Origin: Salvelinus alpinus
Lineage: Eukaryota; Chordata; Actinopteri; Salmoniformes; Salmonidae
Direction of reading: 5' to 3'
Assembly (NCBI RefSeq): GCF_045679555.1
Contig: NC_092093.1
Coordinates: 64,445,575-64,509,574, forward strand
Length of the DNA: 64,000 bases
The first letter of the stretch is position 1; every line of letters starts with the position of its first letter. Below, one piece after another: positions 13,049-24,541 of the stretch. The notes below the pieces were generated by a model, which was given only the letters and a program-made list of their open reading frames with translations, ran no database searches and was not told the DNA's origin. Position numbers and translations under genes: made by a program.

Positions 13049-14648
13049 CAGTTGAAGTCGAAAGTTTACATACACTTAGGTTGGAGTCATTAAAACTCGT
13101 TTTTCAACCACTCCACACATTTCTTGTTAACAAACTCTAGTTTTAGCAAGTCGGTTAAGACATCTACAAGTAATTTTTCCAAAAATTGTTTACAGACAGA
13201 TTATTTCACTTATAATTCACTGTATCAAAATTCTAGTGTGTTAGAAGTTTACATACACTAAGTTGACTGTGCCTTTAAACAACTTGGAAAATTCCAGAAA
13301 ATTATGTCATGGCTTTAGAAGCTTCTGATACGCTAATTGACATCATTTGAGTCAATTGGAGGTGTACTTGTGTATGTATTTCAAGGCCTACCTTCAAACT
13401 CAGTGCCTCTTTGCTTGACATCATGGGAAAATCAAAAGAAATCAGCCAAGACCTCATAAAAACATTTGTAGACCTCCACAAGTCTGGTTCATCCTTGGGA
13501 GCAATTTCCAAACGCCTGAAGGTACCATGTTCATCTGTACAAACAATAGTACGCAAGTATAAACACCATGGGACCACACAGCCGTCATACCGCTCAGGAA
13601 GGAGACGCGTTCTGTCTCCTAGAGATGAACGTACTTTGGTGCAAAAAGTGCAAATCAACACCAAAACAACAGCAAAGGACCTTGTGAAGATGCTGGAGGA
13701 AACAGGTACAAAAGTATCTATGTCCTATATCGACATAACCTGAAAGGCCACTCAGCAAGGAAGAAGCCACTTCTCCAAAACCGCCATAAAAAAGCCAGAC
13801 TACGGTTTGCAACTGCACATGGGGACAAAGATCGTACGTTTTGGAGAAATGTCCTCTGGGCTGATGACACAAAAATAGAACTGTTTGGCCATAATGACCC
13901 TTGTTATGTTTGGAGGAAAAAGGGGGAGGCTTGCAAGCCGAAGAACACCATCCCAACAGTGAAGCACGGGGTGGCAGCATCATGTTGCGGGGGTGCTTTG
14001 CTGCAGGAGGGACTGGTGCACTTCACAAAATAGAAAGCATCATGAGGAAAGGAAAATTATGTGGATATATTGAAGCAACATCTCAAGACATCAGTCATGA
14101 AGTTAAAACTTGGTCGCAAATGGGTCTTCCAAATGGACAATGACCCCAAGCATACTTCCAAAGTTGTAGCAAAATGGCTTAAGGACAACAAAGTCAAGCT
14201 ATTGGAGTGGCCATCACAAAGCACTGACCTCAATCCTATAGAACATTTGTGGGCAGAACTGAAAAAGTGTGCACGAGCAAGGAGGCCTACAAACCTGACT
14301 CAGTTACACCAGGAGGAATGGGCCAAAGTTCACACAACTTATTGTGGGAAACTTGTGGAAGGCTACCCGAAATGTTTGACCCAAGTTAAACAATTGAAAG
14401 GCAATGCTACCAAATACTAATTGGGTGTATGTAAACTTCTGACCCACTGGGAATGTGATGAAATAAATATAAGCCAAAATAAATCATTCTCTCTAGTATT
14501 ATTCTGACATTTCACATTCTTAAAATAAAGTGGTGATCCAAACTGGCGTAAGACAGGACATTTTTACTAGGATTAGATGTCAGGAATTGTGAGAAACTGA
14601 GTTTAAATGTATTTGGCTAAGGAGTCTGTAAACTTCCGACTTCAACTG
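13049..14648 (+). mobile_element. Tc1-like transposon, Sleeping Beauty-type family, copy 2 (inactive)
   Basis: Bounded by TA at 13047-13048 and 14649-14650, with ends cagttgaagtcgaaag and cttccgacttcaactg. The transposase starts at ATG 13423 and is open to about 13743, where an in-frame stop follows SYIDIT. A second segment (14061-14420) retains FQMDNDPKHTSK and LNPIEHLWAELKK and reaches the normal C-terminus (KQLKGNATKY). It sits directly at the right end of the preceding hAT element. Confidence 0.95.
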
Positions 14649-14974
14649 TACATACACACTCACATATACACACACTCACACATATTGTACACACTCAAAC
14701 ATACTGTACACACTCACACCTACTGTACATACACACTCACACATATTGTCTACACTGTACATACACTCACACATACTGTACACACTCAAGCCATAAGGTA
14801 CAGTAAAGCTGTATGCCTATGAAGTATAGGTAACCATAACAACAGGTTAGCGTGACTATCTGAAATGCTGTGCTTTACATTCCATCATTTGTCCCTGGAC
14901 ACGTCATCTGACCTGTAGAACTCTGCAGGCAGTCTACATACCACCTGTACTGCTACACCTGTTCCTCCAGTTCA
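14649..14974. other. CA/ACTC-rich simple sequence and unassigned flank
   Basis: 14649-14790 is an irregular tandem of 'catactgtacacactcacac' type units. The rest shows no feature. Confidence 0.5.
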
Positions 14975-15263
14975 AGTTTTTCATCGTTTTTATTGTCACA
15001 TGCACAAATACAATGAAATGCCTTTCTTGCTTGCTCTTTCCCAACAATGCTGTAATAAATATCAGTAGTACTATAAAATAAAATAAAAGTAAAGTACAAC
15101 AGAAACACATGAGAAATAGATGTAAGAAGAACATGAGAAAGTAAGTAAGCTATATACAGGGACGATTCCAGGGTTAACGTGACTAGGCATTTATAGGGGT
15201 AAGGTGACTAGGCATCAGGATATATGATAAACAGAGTGGGCGTGTTGTGTGTGTGAGAAAATG

Positions 15264-15298
<35 letters not shown>

Positions 15299-16335
15299 GG
15301 AGTGTCAGTGTGAGTGTATGTGTGTGAGTGTGTAGAGTGTGCATAGAGCGAGTGTGTGACTGTGCATAGAGTCAGTGAAACAATTAAATGGGTCATTGCA
15401 GATAGTCTGTGTAGCCATTTTGTTAGCTATTTAGCACTCTTATGGCTTGGGGATATAAGCTGTTCAGTAGCCTGTTGGTGTCAGACTTGTTGCTTTGGTA
15501 CCACATGCCGTGCGGAAGCAGAGAGAAAAGTCTATAGCTTGGGTGGCTGGAGTCTAACAATTTTATGGTCCTTCCTTTCACACCGCCTGATATAGAGGTC
15601 CTGGATGGCAGGGAGATCGGCCCCAGTGATGTACTGGGTTGCCCGCGCCACCCTCTGTAGCGCCATGCGATCGAGGGTGGTGCATTTACCATACCAAGCA
15701 GTAATGTATCCAGTCAAGATGCTCTTAATGGTGCAGCTGTAGATTTGAGGGTCCATCCAAATCTTTTCAACCTGACGAAGGGGAAGAAGTGATGTTGCGC
15801 CTTCTTCACAACTGTTTACGTGTTTGTGGACACAGAGTGAACTTGAAACTCTCGACCTGCTCCACTGCAGCCCCGTCGATGGGGATAGAGGCGTGCTCAC
15901 CCCCCGTTTCCTGTACTCCACGATCAGCTCCTTGGTCTTACTGACATTGAGGGAGAGGTATGAACCCAGTATGAACCACACTTCCAGGTCACTGACCTCC
16001 TCCCTGTAGGCTGTCTCATCGTCGCTGGTGATCAGGCCTACCACCGTCGTGTCGTCAGCAAACTTGATGGTGTTGGAGTCGTGCTTGACCACGCTGTCAT
16101 GGGTGAACAGGGAGTACAGGAGGGGACTAAGCACACACCCCTGTGGGACCCCCGTGTTGAGGGTCAGCGTGGTGGAGGTGATGTTGCCTACCCTCACCAC
16201 CTGAGGTCGACCCGTCAGGAAGTCCAGGATCCAGTTGCAGAGGGAGGTGTTCAGTCCCAGGCTTCTAAGCCTGGTGATGAGCTTGGAGGGGACTATGGTG
16301 TTGAACGCTGAACTGTAGTCAATGAACAGCATTCT
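14975..16335 (-). mobile_element. Rex1-type LINE, 5'-truncated, inactive
   Basis: A minus-strand frame (16338-15532) encodes [20 protein letters not shown] (RT motif A), [20 protein letters not shown] (motif B), [12 protein letters not shown] (catalytic FADD) and [18 protein letters not shown]. This is the CR1/Rex1-like LINE common in salmonids. Downstream lies the 3' UTR (15420-14975) with a GT repeat. Frame shifts lie in the C-terminal half and the endonuclease is absent. Confidence 0.9.
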
Positions 16336-16465
16336 CACATAGGTATTGCTTTTATCTAGGTATTCCTAGATGTATCTTATCTAGGTAGTCCTCTTTTCTT
16401 ATCTCTTATCCTTTCCCTGTGAACTTGTTTCTGAGGGGGAAAATGTGTGTGTGTGTGTGTGTGTG

Positions 16466-16835
16466 TGTCACGTTCTGACCTTAGTTCCTTTGTTTTGTCT
16501 TTTGTTTTAGTTGGCCAGGGCGTGAGTTGGGTGGGTAATCTATGTTTTCTATTTCTGTGTTGGTTTTCTGTGTTTGGCCTGATATGGTTCTCAATCAGAG
16601 ACAGCTGTCAATCGTTGTCCCTGATTGGGAACCATATTTAGGTAGCCTGTTTTCTGTTGGGTTTTGTGGGTGGTTGTTTTCAGTCTTTGTGTGTCTGCAC
16701 CAGATAGAACTGTTTCGGTTTTCACGTTTGTTGTTTTTGAAGTCTTCACTTTTTTGGTTTATTATTAAATTAAGATGAACACTAACCACGCTGCGCTTTG
16801 GTCCTCTCCTTCTTCCACCGACGACAGCCGTTACA
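16466..16835 (+). mobile_element. solo LTR of an LTR retroelement (fossil)
   Basis: A 370 bp sequence starting TGTCACG and ending TTACA. It is flanked by GTGTG on both sides (5 bp, though the left side is a GT repeat, which weakens the evidence). It belongs to a very common salmonid LTR-like family, probably Gypsy-related. No internal coding region remains. It inserted beside the otos exon 2 duplicate. Confidence 0.6.
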
Positions 16836-16860
16836 GTGTGCATTGTGCCTGCGTGTGTCC

Positions 16861-16956
16861 CTATTTTACCTCCTTCAGAGGTGAAGGCTCTGGCATTTGT
16901 AAGAGGGAGAGGTAGAGAGACGGAGAGAGAGAAGTTTAGCGTTCTGAAGCATTTCC
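16861..16956 (-). pseudogene. decayed duplicate of otos exon 2 with flanking intron
   Basis: 16861-16956 aligns nearly base for base with 10231-10317 (ctattttacctccttcag, gtgaaggctctggcat, gagagagaagtttagc). On the minus strand the 27 bp exon would read DARAFTSEG (one Pro-to-Ser change) and keeps its donor, but the acceptor AG is AA (cttacaa). No copies of otos exons 1 or 3 were found nearby, so this is a fragment of a local duplication. Confidence 0.85.
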
Positions 16957-17159
16957 TGTGTGTCTCTTTAGTAACTGTGCCCAACTCTCAGGATGCAAAA
17001 CATACACGCCTCAACAGCCCTATTACCTTCCTCCTACATTGAAAAACAACATCTCAAACCTGCCAGTGTGATTTCAATAAAAAGCTTTGCTCCTAAAGGT
17101 CACGAAACACACAGTCAAAAACATCATATTACACTGTTGATTTACACTGTAAGCTTGGC

Positions 17160-17299
17160 TTTTTTGGTTACTACATGATTCCATGTGTGTTATTTCATGG
17201 TTTTGATGTCTTCACTAGTATTCTACAATGTAGAAAATAGTACAAATAATGAAAAACCCTTGAATGAGTAGGTGTGTCCAAACTTTTGACTGGTACTGT
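17160..17299. mobile_element. terminal fragment of another Tc1-like element
   Basis: Contains 'tactacatgattccatgtg' and 'aatgagtaggtgtgtccaaa' and ends 'cttttgactggtactgta'. This is the well-known end of a salmonid Tc1-like family. Only one end is present. Confidence 0.75.
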
Positions 17300-18175
17300 A
17301 GATGATGAGTACCTTAGTCAGAAAATCCCAGGAGTGGTCAGTGCACGTCACCTGACCCATATGGTAAATGGAAAGAAGGAGAAAATCCTGTCGATATCAT
17401 TGTTGTTTGAGGAAACTCTACCTGAATATGTGAGGCTTGGATATGTGAGGTATGCGTTGAGAGAATTTGTGTCCAAAATTGTGAAGGATATGGTCACATG
17501 TCAAATGTTTAAAGACTGGAGAAATATAATATTGAAGAATCTGTGAATGGAAAATGTTGCGACTGTGGTGGGGATCATACTCCGGACTTCCTTGAGTGCC
17601 CTGTTAGGGTGAAGGAGGCCGAGGTGTCAAGGATCAGGGCTGCCAGCAGATCTCCTATGTGGAGGCGGTGAAGAGAGTCGAAGGGGCGAGAAGCAACAGT
17701 GTTGAAGATATGATGGTAGATGCATTGCAACCAGTTGATAGTGTTTTAAGTCAATCGGGTGATCTGGATACACTCATTGTGAAGAAGGTGGATGTTGTGG
17801 CATTTATAGACACAGTGATTAATTGTACAGCACAAGTGTCTAAGAAGTCAAAGAAGCTGGATATCATTATATCTGCAGCCGAGAAGTGTTTGGGGTTCCA
17901 AGACTTCACGGCAGAAGCACTACAAGGACTATTGTTGCTAGGAAGTGTCCCACCCTCACAAGAGGATTCTGAGGCTGTGTTGGGAGCTGATTAGAATTAG
18001 GTTTTTACAGTAAAGCAGCTTGATTTTGTTTGGTTAACAGATTTTTTTGGGTAGTTTTATTTTATTTTTACCCAAATGTTTTTTCCTTTTTGGGGATCCT
18101 TATTATCCACCCGCAGTAGGTGGCTGAATGCACATTTAATTGTTGCGAACGCCATTATACCATAGAAGAAGAAGA
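17300..18175 (+). mobile_element. ORF1-type LINE remnant (plus-strand copy of the family at 3.8-8.5 kb)
   Basis: Reads SARHLTHMVNGKKEKILSIS (17340-17400), then a knuckle CCDCGGDHTPDFLECPVRVK (17560-17620), then KKVDVVAFIDTVINCTAQVS and LGFQDFTAEALQGLLLLGSV to a stop at 17994. A 3' segment 'gcagtaggtggctgaatg' ... 'atagaagaagaag' follows at 18113-18175. As in the minus-strand copies, no ORF2 lies between the ORF1 end and this segment. Confidence 0.65.
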
Positions 18176-19214
18176 CCACGCCCACAAATTGGAGAGAACA
18201 AACAGTATTTTCTATTTACACCCATTATAAAAGTGCCACCTTTGTTGTTGATTTTTTTATTCAGAAATAATAAAACATGCTGAAAAGCTGCCGTGTTGTT
18301 CAATGTACATGTAACCAGGTAAAAAATCCCGACCTATGGTTCGCAATGGTCCCGCGTAGGGAAATGGAACCTGTAAGAAGAGCCCTGTGACATCAGGCTA
18401 TTCGTTGCGGAAGATTGGGAAATTGTGGGGACCTGGTGTCCAAGTAAACTACATGGAAAATATTTCAGCACGAGCAGGGTTGGGTAGATTACTTTCCAAA
18501 TGTAATCTGTTACAGTTACTAGTTACCTGTCCAGTTACTAGTTACCTGTTGGATTACCCAAACTCAGTAACGTAATCTGATTACATTTCATTACTTTTAG
18601 ATTACTTTCCCCTTAAGAGGCATTAGAAGAAGACAAAAATGTATGTTACCAATTGAACGACATCTATTGCAGGATAGATCTATGTTCAAGTTTACGTAGC
18701 TGGCCATATATGGATGTTACATTTTACTTAATGGGTTGGTTAAGATGGCTTCTTCTAACCCATCACTTTCTACTACATATAATAATATGATTAAATTATA
18801 TCTTTACATTAAAAACCAAAGTCTATCAGAATTCCAGTCATTCCAATAAATGTTATACCCCTTGATCTTCAAGAATAGGACTTGGAGATATGGAAGTATA
18901 GATTAGCATGACCCCAAAACTAAGCACTTATTAGCCAGCCCTATTCTGTTGTTTATGATTTTGTTGTCATGGAGGACTGATTGGGCTCTTTGATTCGAGT
19001 TGATTCGAGTTAAATGCTGCACTCATGGAATGGCATGCTTTGAGCACTACTGAAAAGTGCTATTTACATGTGAAAAATTAATGCCATATGCTGCATTTGC
19101 TATAGGCCTATTGTTTACCTTTTTGTTGGTGACACATTGATATCTTGATAATATGCAGCTGTTTAAAGGGCAAATCCACAGAGGAAACAATAACAAAACA
19201 GCCGCCCCGCCTCT

Positions 19215-19395
19215 GTTTCTGTAAAAAACTGAGGGATGGGCCTGGAGAAATGTAACCACTCTCAGATTAATAGACAGAGCTATGGATGCAAGGACTGACC
19301 ATCCATGATATCAAAATTATTGTTTCAACCATGTTATGAGGCTATACAGTGTTTGTTTACATTTACAATGTTTACAAACATTGAAAAAAAACGAG
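19215..19395 (+). repeat. dispersed repeat shared with 33760-33910
   Basis: Shares 'cctggagaaatgtaaccact', 'tatggatgcaaggactgacc' and 'tttacaatgtttacaaacat' with the later copy in the same orientation. Class unknown. Confidence 0.75.
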
Positions 19396-19659
19396 CAATA
19401 AAAGCCCCACTTTTATTCAATAGGCTTGGATCCACACTGTTGCAAGAGCGCATTTTTCACTGGTTGTCCACTGGTTCCAAAAACAACGGTTGATAGGCAG
19501 TTTAAAAATGTCTTGAATTCAACCATTATTGGGTTACAAATACACATTTATATTTGTGAACAGGCATCCACAACAACCATAATCCGTGTGTTTCACATGA
19601 ATTCGCTATGTAGATATCAATAATAAGTGATATCCGTATCGCCGTAGACTACGCCACTG

Positions 19660-21110
19660 CTGTCATTCTTACCTCCAAGCGTTTAAAACTTCTCACGAGT
19701 CACCAACCCTGATCCGGGTGCACCCCCCACCACCCCCCCTACTGAGTAGCATAGCTAGCATAGCGTCACAAGTAACTTGTAGCATCTAAATATCATTAAA
19801 TCACAAGTCCAAGACACCAGATGAAAGATACAGGTCTTGTGAATAAAGCCACCATTTCAGATTTTTAAAATGTTTTACAGGGAAGACACAATATGTAAAT
19901 CTATTAGCTAACCACGTTAGCAAAGGACACGATTTTTTTACTCCCAACAGTTTTTTTCTGCGTCAGTAGCTATCACTAATTCGACTAAATAAAAATATAT
20001 ATAGCCACTAACCAAGAAACAACTTCATAAGATGACAGTCTGATAACATATTTATGGTATAGCATAGTTTTTTTTTGGAAAAATGTGCATTTTTCAGGTA
20101 TAAATCACAGTTCTACATTGCAGCTGCAATCTGAAATAGTGCTGACCCAGCCAGAACAATTACAGAGACCAACGTCATATAACGAATTACTCATCTTAAA
20201 ACATTTCAGAAAAATACACAGCGTACAGATATTGAAAGCCCAACATCTGGTGAATCCAAACAATATTTCAGATTTATTAAATGTTTTATAACGAAAACAA
20301 AATGTAGCGCTAAATTAGCATAGCTATACCAGGCAGATTCGGCTAGGCGCCCACGGTCAGTTCACATGCACAACAGATATGATATAACATCGTAAATTGG
20401 GTCTTACTATGGCTGATCTTTCATCAGAATGTTGATCAAAGTGTCCTTTGTCAAGATGAGTCGTTGGTTCCGTTCAGAATTGTTCCTTTCCCACTCCATT
20501 TAGCACAGGTACTGGTCGAGTGGCACGGATCTCTCAAACGTAAATAAAATCAGACAACGGAACACCACAAAACTCCCGAAAAAAATCAAATAATCTGATT
20601 AAACTATATTGAAAAAACATACATTACGATGATATGGTCACATGTATCAAACAAACTTCGAGACGGAGATAGTTTTCAATCATAATGGCCGCACAACAGA
20701 AGACAATCGCAGCTACAAGTCGCACGATTTAGAGAATCGGAAGTTGTCGGTCACGCCAAAGAATTAGCTCTCATTTCACGTCAGTCCCAGATAAACAAGA
20801 TATTTTTCCTCTGACGTCCTCTTGACACCCAGAGGAAGGCCAATGAGGTGTGTTTCGGGTCATAGGGGGCACGACCATATATAGGCAGAGCGTTGAAGCT
20901 GGCATACACATCTTGCTTTTTTCTTCTTGGTCATGGAAAGTGCTGTCAAATGACTTCTGTATCACTCAGAGACAAAATTGAAACGGTTTTAGAAACTAGA
21001 GATTGTTTTCTTTCCAATGGTATTATTTATATGCATATAGTAAGAGCAATAATTGAATAAGAGGCAGTTTAATCTGTAGAGCAAATTATGCTAATGGGAA
21101 AATAGCACCC
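19660..21110. repeat. unclassified interspersed repeat, non-coding
   Basis: Begins near 'cgagtcaccaaccctgatcc' and ends near 'agcaccccctgtattctc'. It resembles a multi-copy salmonid sequence I remember but cannot classify. No open frame above 70 codons. Confidence 0.4.
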
Positions 21111-21594
21111 CCTGTATTCTCAATTAAGCAAGTTTGATCATCTTTGGATGGCGACAGCAGTCGCACCATTGGAAGACCTCGTTTGGACTGTAGCCAACAA
21201 AAGTATATTCCTGCTCTTTTTCCGGGATCTATCAAACACATTTGGTGTGTCATCATAGTGGTCTCTGACTTGTGGTCAGACTTGCTCAGGGGGAACACAT
21301 TTTAATTTGCCCCTGTTTTCAATGCTGATTTGAATGTCATTGAGAAAACAGAGAAGTGTCAAAGATTTTTTTCGCAAACATATTTTCTGAATTTAAAGGT
21401 TGTTTTTCAAAAGTATCTGTAATCTGATTACCGTACAATTTTTTTGTTGGTAATGTAACGGATTACAGTTACCGTTTTTGTAATCGCTTACATGTAACTG
21501 ATTACATGACATTTTTACTCCCCAACCCTGATCACGGGTTAGTATTGTCCGTTTGTAACTCCACTCACTACTTGTAGTTGAGTTGAGGGGGGCG

Positions 21595-22290
21595 CGGTGA
21601 GAGTTATATTATTTAAAATACTCTTCTAAGAAGTAGGGTTTTCGAAAGATGGACAGGGACTCCGCTGTCCTGAATGTAGGGGGAAGCTTGTTCCACCATT
21701 GGGGTGCCAGGACAGAGAAGAGCTTTGACTGGGCTGAGCGGAAACTGCCCTAAGGTAGGGGTGGGGGGGCCAAGAGACCAGAGGTGGCGGAACGGAGTGC
21801 TCGGGTTGGTATATAGGGTTTGAGAAAATCTAATCAAATTATATTGGTCACTTACACATGTTTAGCAGATGTTATTGTTGGTGTAGCGAAATGCTCTCAG
21901 ACGCCATGAGCAGAGTGCATGCCGAGCGAGCTACGCGTAGGGAACGCATAGGGAGTGCTTCTAGTTCCAACAGTGCAGTAATGTCTAAGTAATCTAACAA
22001 TTTCACAACAACTACCTAATACACACACATCTAAGTTAAAGGATGGAATAAGAATATATACATATAAATATATGGATGAGCATATCCAGAAGGTAAAGAG
22101 GGGCAGTTCCCTTGTTGCTCTGTAGGCAAGCACCAGGGTCTCGAAGAAAATGCGAGCTTTCGACTGGAAGCCAGTGGAGTGTGCGGATGAGCGGGGTTAC
22201 GTGGGAGAATTTAGGATGGTTGAGCACCAGGCGGCCTGCGGCATTCTGGATAAATTGCAAGGGTATGATGGCACAAGCGGGCTTCCAGCC
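21595..22290 (-). mobile_element. L2-type LINE 3' coding remnant interrupted by a Rex1 3' UTR piece
   Basis: Minus-strand peptides SKLFSVLAPQWWNKLPP-like (21750-21640) and LQFIQNAAGRLVLNHPKFSH plus VTPLIRTLHWLPVES (22270-22130) match the RT tail of L2 elements such as the one at 6.5-8 kb. Between them 21836-22084 carries 'gttagcagatgtt'-type Rex1 3' UTR sequence. Inactive. Confidence 0.75.
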
Positions 22291-23535
22291 ATTCATTGTC
22301 ATGATTTTTTTTTTTATATAAACATGTTCAGCATCTCCGGGCTTCCACGCATACATGCTGCTGACGCGTGCCTTTGGAACATAGGTAAATCCATTTAATA
22401 TAGCCTACACCATCCCAATTAAAATATTTAGTTGTGATAGTGTGAGCGTTGCGTTATTCGAATCCGGTATCAGGATAAATAAAAAGCAAGGTCTGCTAAC
22501 TTTCTTTAATTATGTTTAATTACCGCAAGCAATGAATGGCAAATGCAATTTTCGTATATACAGGTTCGCTGTATCACCGCGCAGGATGAACAGGGAACTG
22601 GCAAGAAGTACGTAAACAGCCGTGATGTTGTAGTTTCAACGCGTCTGTTGGCCTATCACAGTAGAGGCTGAGCGCGGTTTAGACTTTACTCAGCCTGTCC
22701 CCTTCTCTCAGATGTCCGCATCTGGTCGTTGCGTAGATTAGATCCGTTTTGTGTCTGTCGATTCTACACTGAAACAGTTCCTAATATGGTATTGTCCAGT
22801 GCCCTACCCTCCCTGGTTGGCTTAGAGATATGCACCCCTCCCCTCTCCAGATTGACCACAGCTTTTATGGCCTGTCACTCAATGTTGGTTAGTCTTTACA
22901 CACCTACACACACACACATCTGTATTGTTTGTGTGTGTGTGTAACAAAACAATATTAATCTTCAAACAATATGCTAGCGGGCTATAGTGCATAAACATAA
23001 ATCCTAACAATAGGCCTATAAGCCTGGGAATGTCTTAGAAATCAAAACATAAGTACTGCATCATGCGACTCAATATTGATGATATGGAGAGAAAAAATAT
23101 CTAAAGAGTAATGCGCTCTGATACTTTCCTTGCTCTTGAGGCGGAGAGAAACAGAATTGCATTGCTGCTCTTGTGGCAAGCAAGTTAGGGGAGATCCAAT
23201 CAATGGAAGATGGAATTCAAATGAAAGAATTAAAAGTTAAATGAGAAAGAAAGGCTCCAATGACCAAACGCCAACAGGTAGGCTACAATTTAGGCTATAA
23301 TCTGAATGGAGTTGTTTTATGTGTAGGCTAACTGTAGGACGGTGAGAAATAACGTTATGGCTAGCTTCCATTAGCCTAGTTAGGTAGCTTCCCTCGGTTT
23401 GATGCTGTCAAGACAGGTGCTATGTAATCAGATGGGATGATAAATAACTATCAAGAAGTTAGTCTAGCACGAGATAACAATGGTTGCGGTCTCTCCCTCT
23501 GTGCCTGCTCCTGTGCACTGAGCCTCCCGTGTCTT

Positions 23536-23539
<4 letters not shown>
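22291..23539. other. unassigned stretch
   Basis: No gene or named repeat recognised apart from a short GT run near 22905-22940. GC content rises around 22560-22720. Confidence 0.4.

Positions 23540-23617
<78 letters not shown>
23540..23617. repeat. (CA)n microsatellite
   Basis: About 39 uninterrupted CA units. Confidence 0.97.
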
Positions 23618-23619
<2 letters not shown>

Positions 23620-23882
23620 CCTCCGCTCCCTTGTAGCCAACAGCTGCTCGCACTGTGCCTCTCTCTCTCTCCCTTTCTCGGATCGAAACCGGTTGTCCTT
23701 TAGGTCCTTTCGGAACGGGTTTTAACATTCCATTTATGCATATTGGGTCTGGGGATATACTGTGTCAATTTGGGAACGGCAGCTCTAACTCCAATCACAA
23801 TTTTGTCCTCATCACAGGTCCGGTGTGGCTTTGGTTTTGGCTGAAAAAAAGAAGGGATACCGATCTGTCGTTTTTTACTTCA

Positions 23883-24125
23883 TAGGGGTTGAGTGTTGGT
23901 TTCTTGAGGAGGGGAGCGACTCTGGTTATCTTGAAGTCAGAGGGGATGCATCCAGTGGTCAGGGATGAGTTGATGAGGTGAGGAATTGGAGAAGGTCTCC
24001 AGAGATGGTCTGGAGAAGGGATGATGGGAAGGGGTCAGGTGGGCAGGATGTCGGGCGGCCAAACATCACTAGTCGCAGGATTTCATCTGGAGAGAGAGGG
24101 GAGAAAGAGGTCAAGACGTAGGGTA
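23883..24125 (-). mobile_element. L2-type LINE fragment (RT upstream region)
   Basis: The minus strand reads like the part of L2 ORF2 just before RT ('PSSLLQTISGDLLQFLTSS', then 'PLTSR' and the Lys-Lys-Pro-Thr-Leu type end), in several frames. It probably belongs to the same insertion as the fragments at 21.6-22.3 kb. Confidence 0.6.
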
Positions 24126-24324
24126 GTTGTCTGTGAGTAAGACTAGTGGACTCAATAGGCTTTTCTTAAATGTAGTTTTGTAATTAACTAAAACAAGCAG
24201 ACAACAAGAAAATTGCATTTGAAAAAGGTCAGGTTTTTGCTGTGAGCAAATAGGGTAACCAAGGTAACCACGGGTTGTTTTCTACACAGGCGGGCACGGC
24301 CGCAACGTTCTATTTAATACCGAC

Positions 24325-24497
24325 TGGGACTATAGGAAAACCCTTTTTGGTTTCAGGTAGAACCATTTTGGGTTCCATGTAGGATCCTTTCCAAAGAGGG
24401 TTCTACATGGAACCCAAAAGGGTTCTACGTGGAACCAAAAAGGGTTCTCCTGTGGGGACAGCCAAAGAACCCTTTTGTAACAATTTTTTCAGAGTGT
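24325..24497. mobile_element. palindromic MITE with 'gggttctacatggaaccc' core
   Basis: Repeated self-complementary units such as ttccatgtaggatcc and gggttctacatggaaccc, with the end 'tttcagagtgta'. This is a common salmonid fold-back MITE. Confidence 0.75.
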
Positions 24498-24541
24498 AGT
24501 TACCGTTACTAAGCTGTGTGTGTGTGCTTGTTTGTTTGTTC

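Larger units (their letters stand above)
18475..21530. mobile_element. hAT-type non-autonomous element enlarged by inner repeats
   Basis: The ends CAGGGTTGGG and CCCAACCCTG are inverted repeats. Subterminal 'gtaatctgattacatttc'-type repeats occur at 18500-18600 and 21415-21510. The flanking 8-mers agcacgag and atcacggg match at 6 of 8 positions. Most of the interior (18650-21360) is other repeat sequence. Confidence 0.75.

Noticed and set aside
16340-16465. Search for duplicated otos exons 1 or 3 beside the exon 2 copy
   Set aside because: No sequence resembling [11 protein letters not shown] or the signal-peptide exon was seen between 15.5 and 18 kb apart from the exon 2 block.
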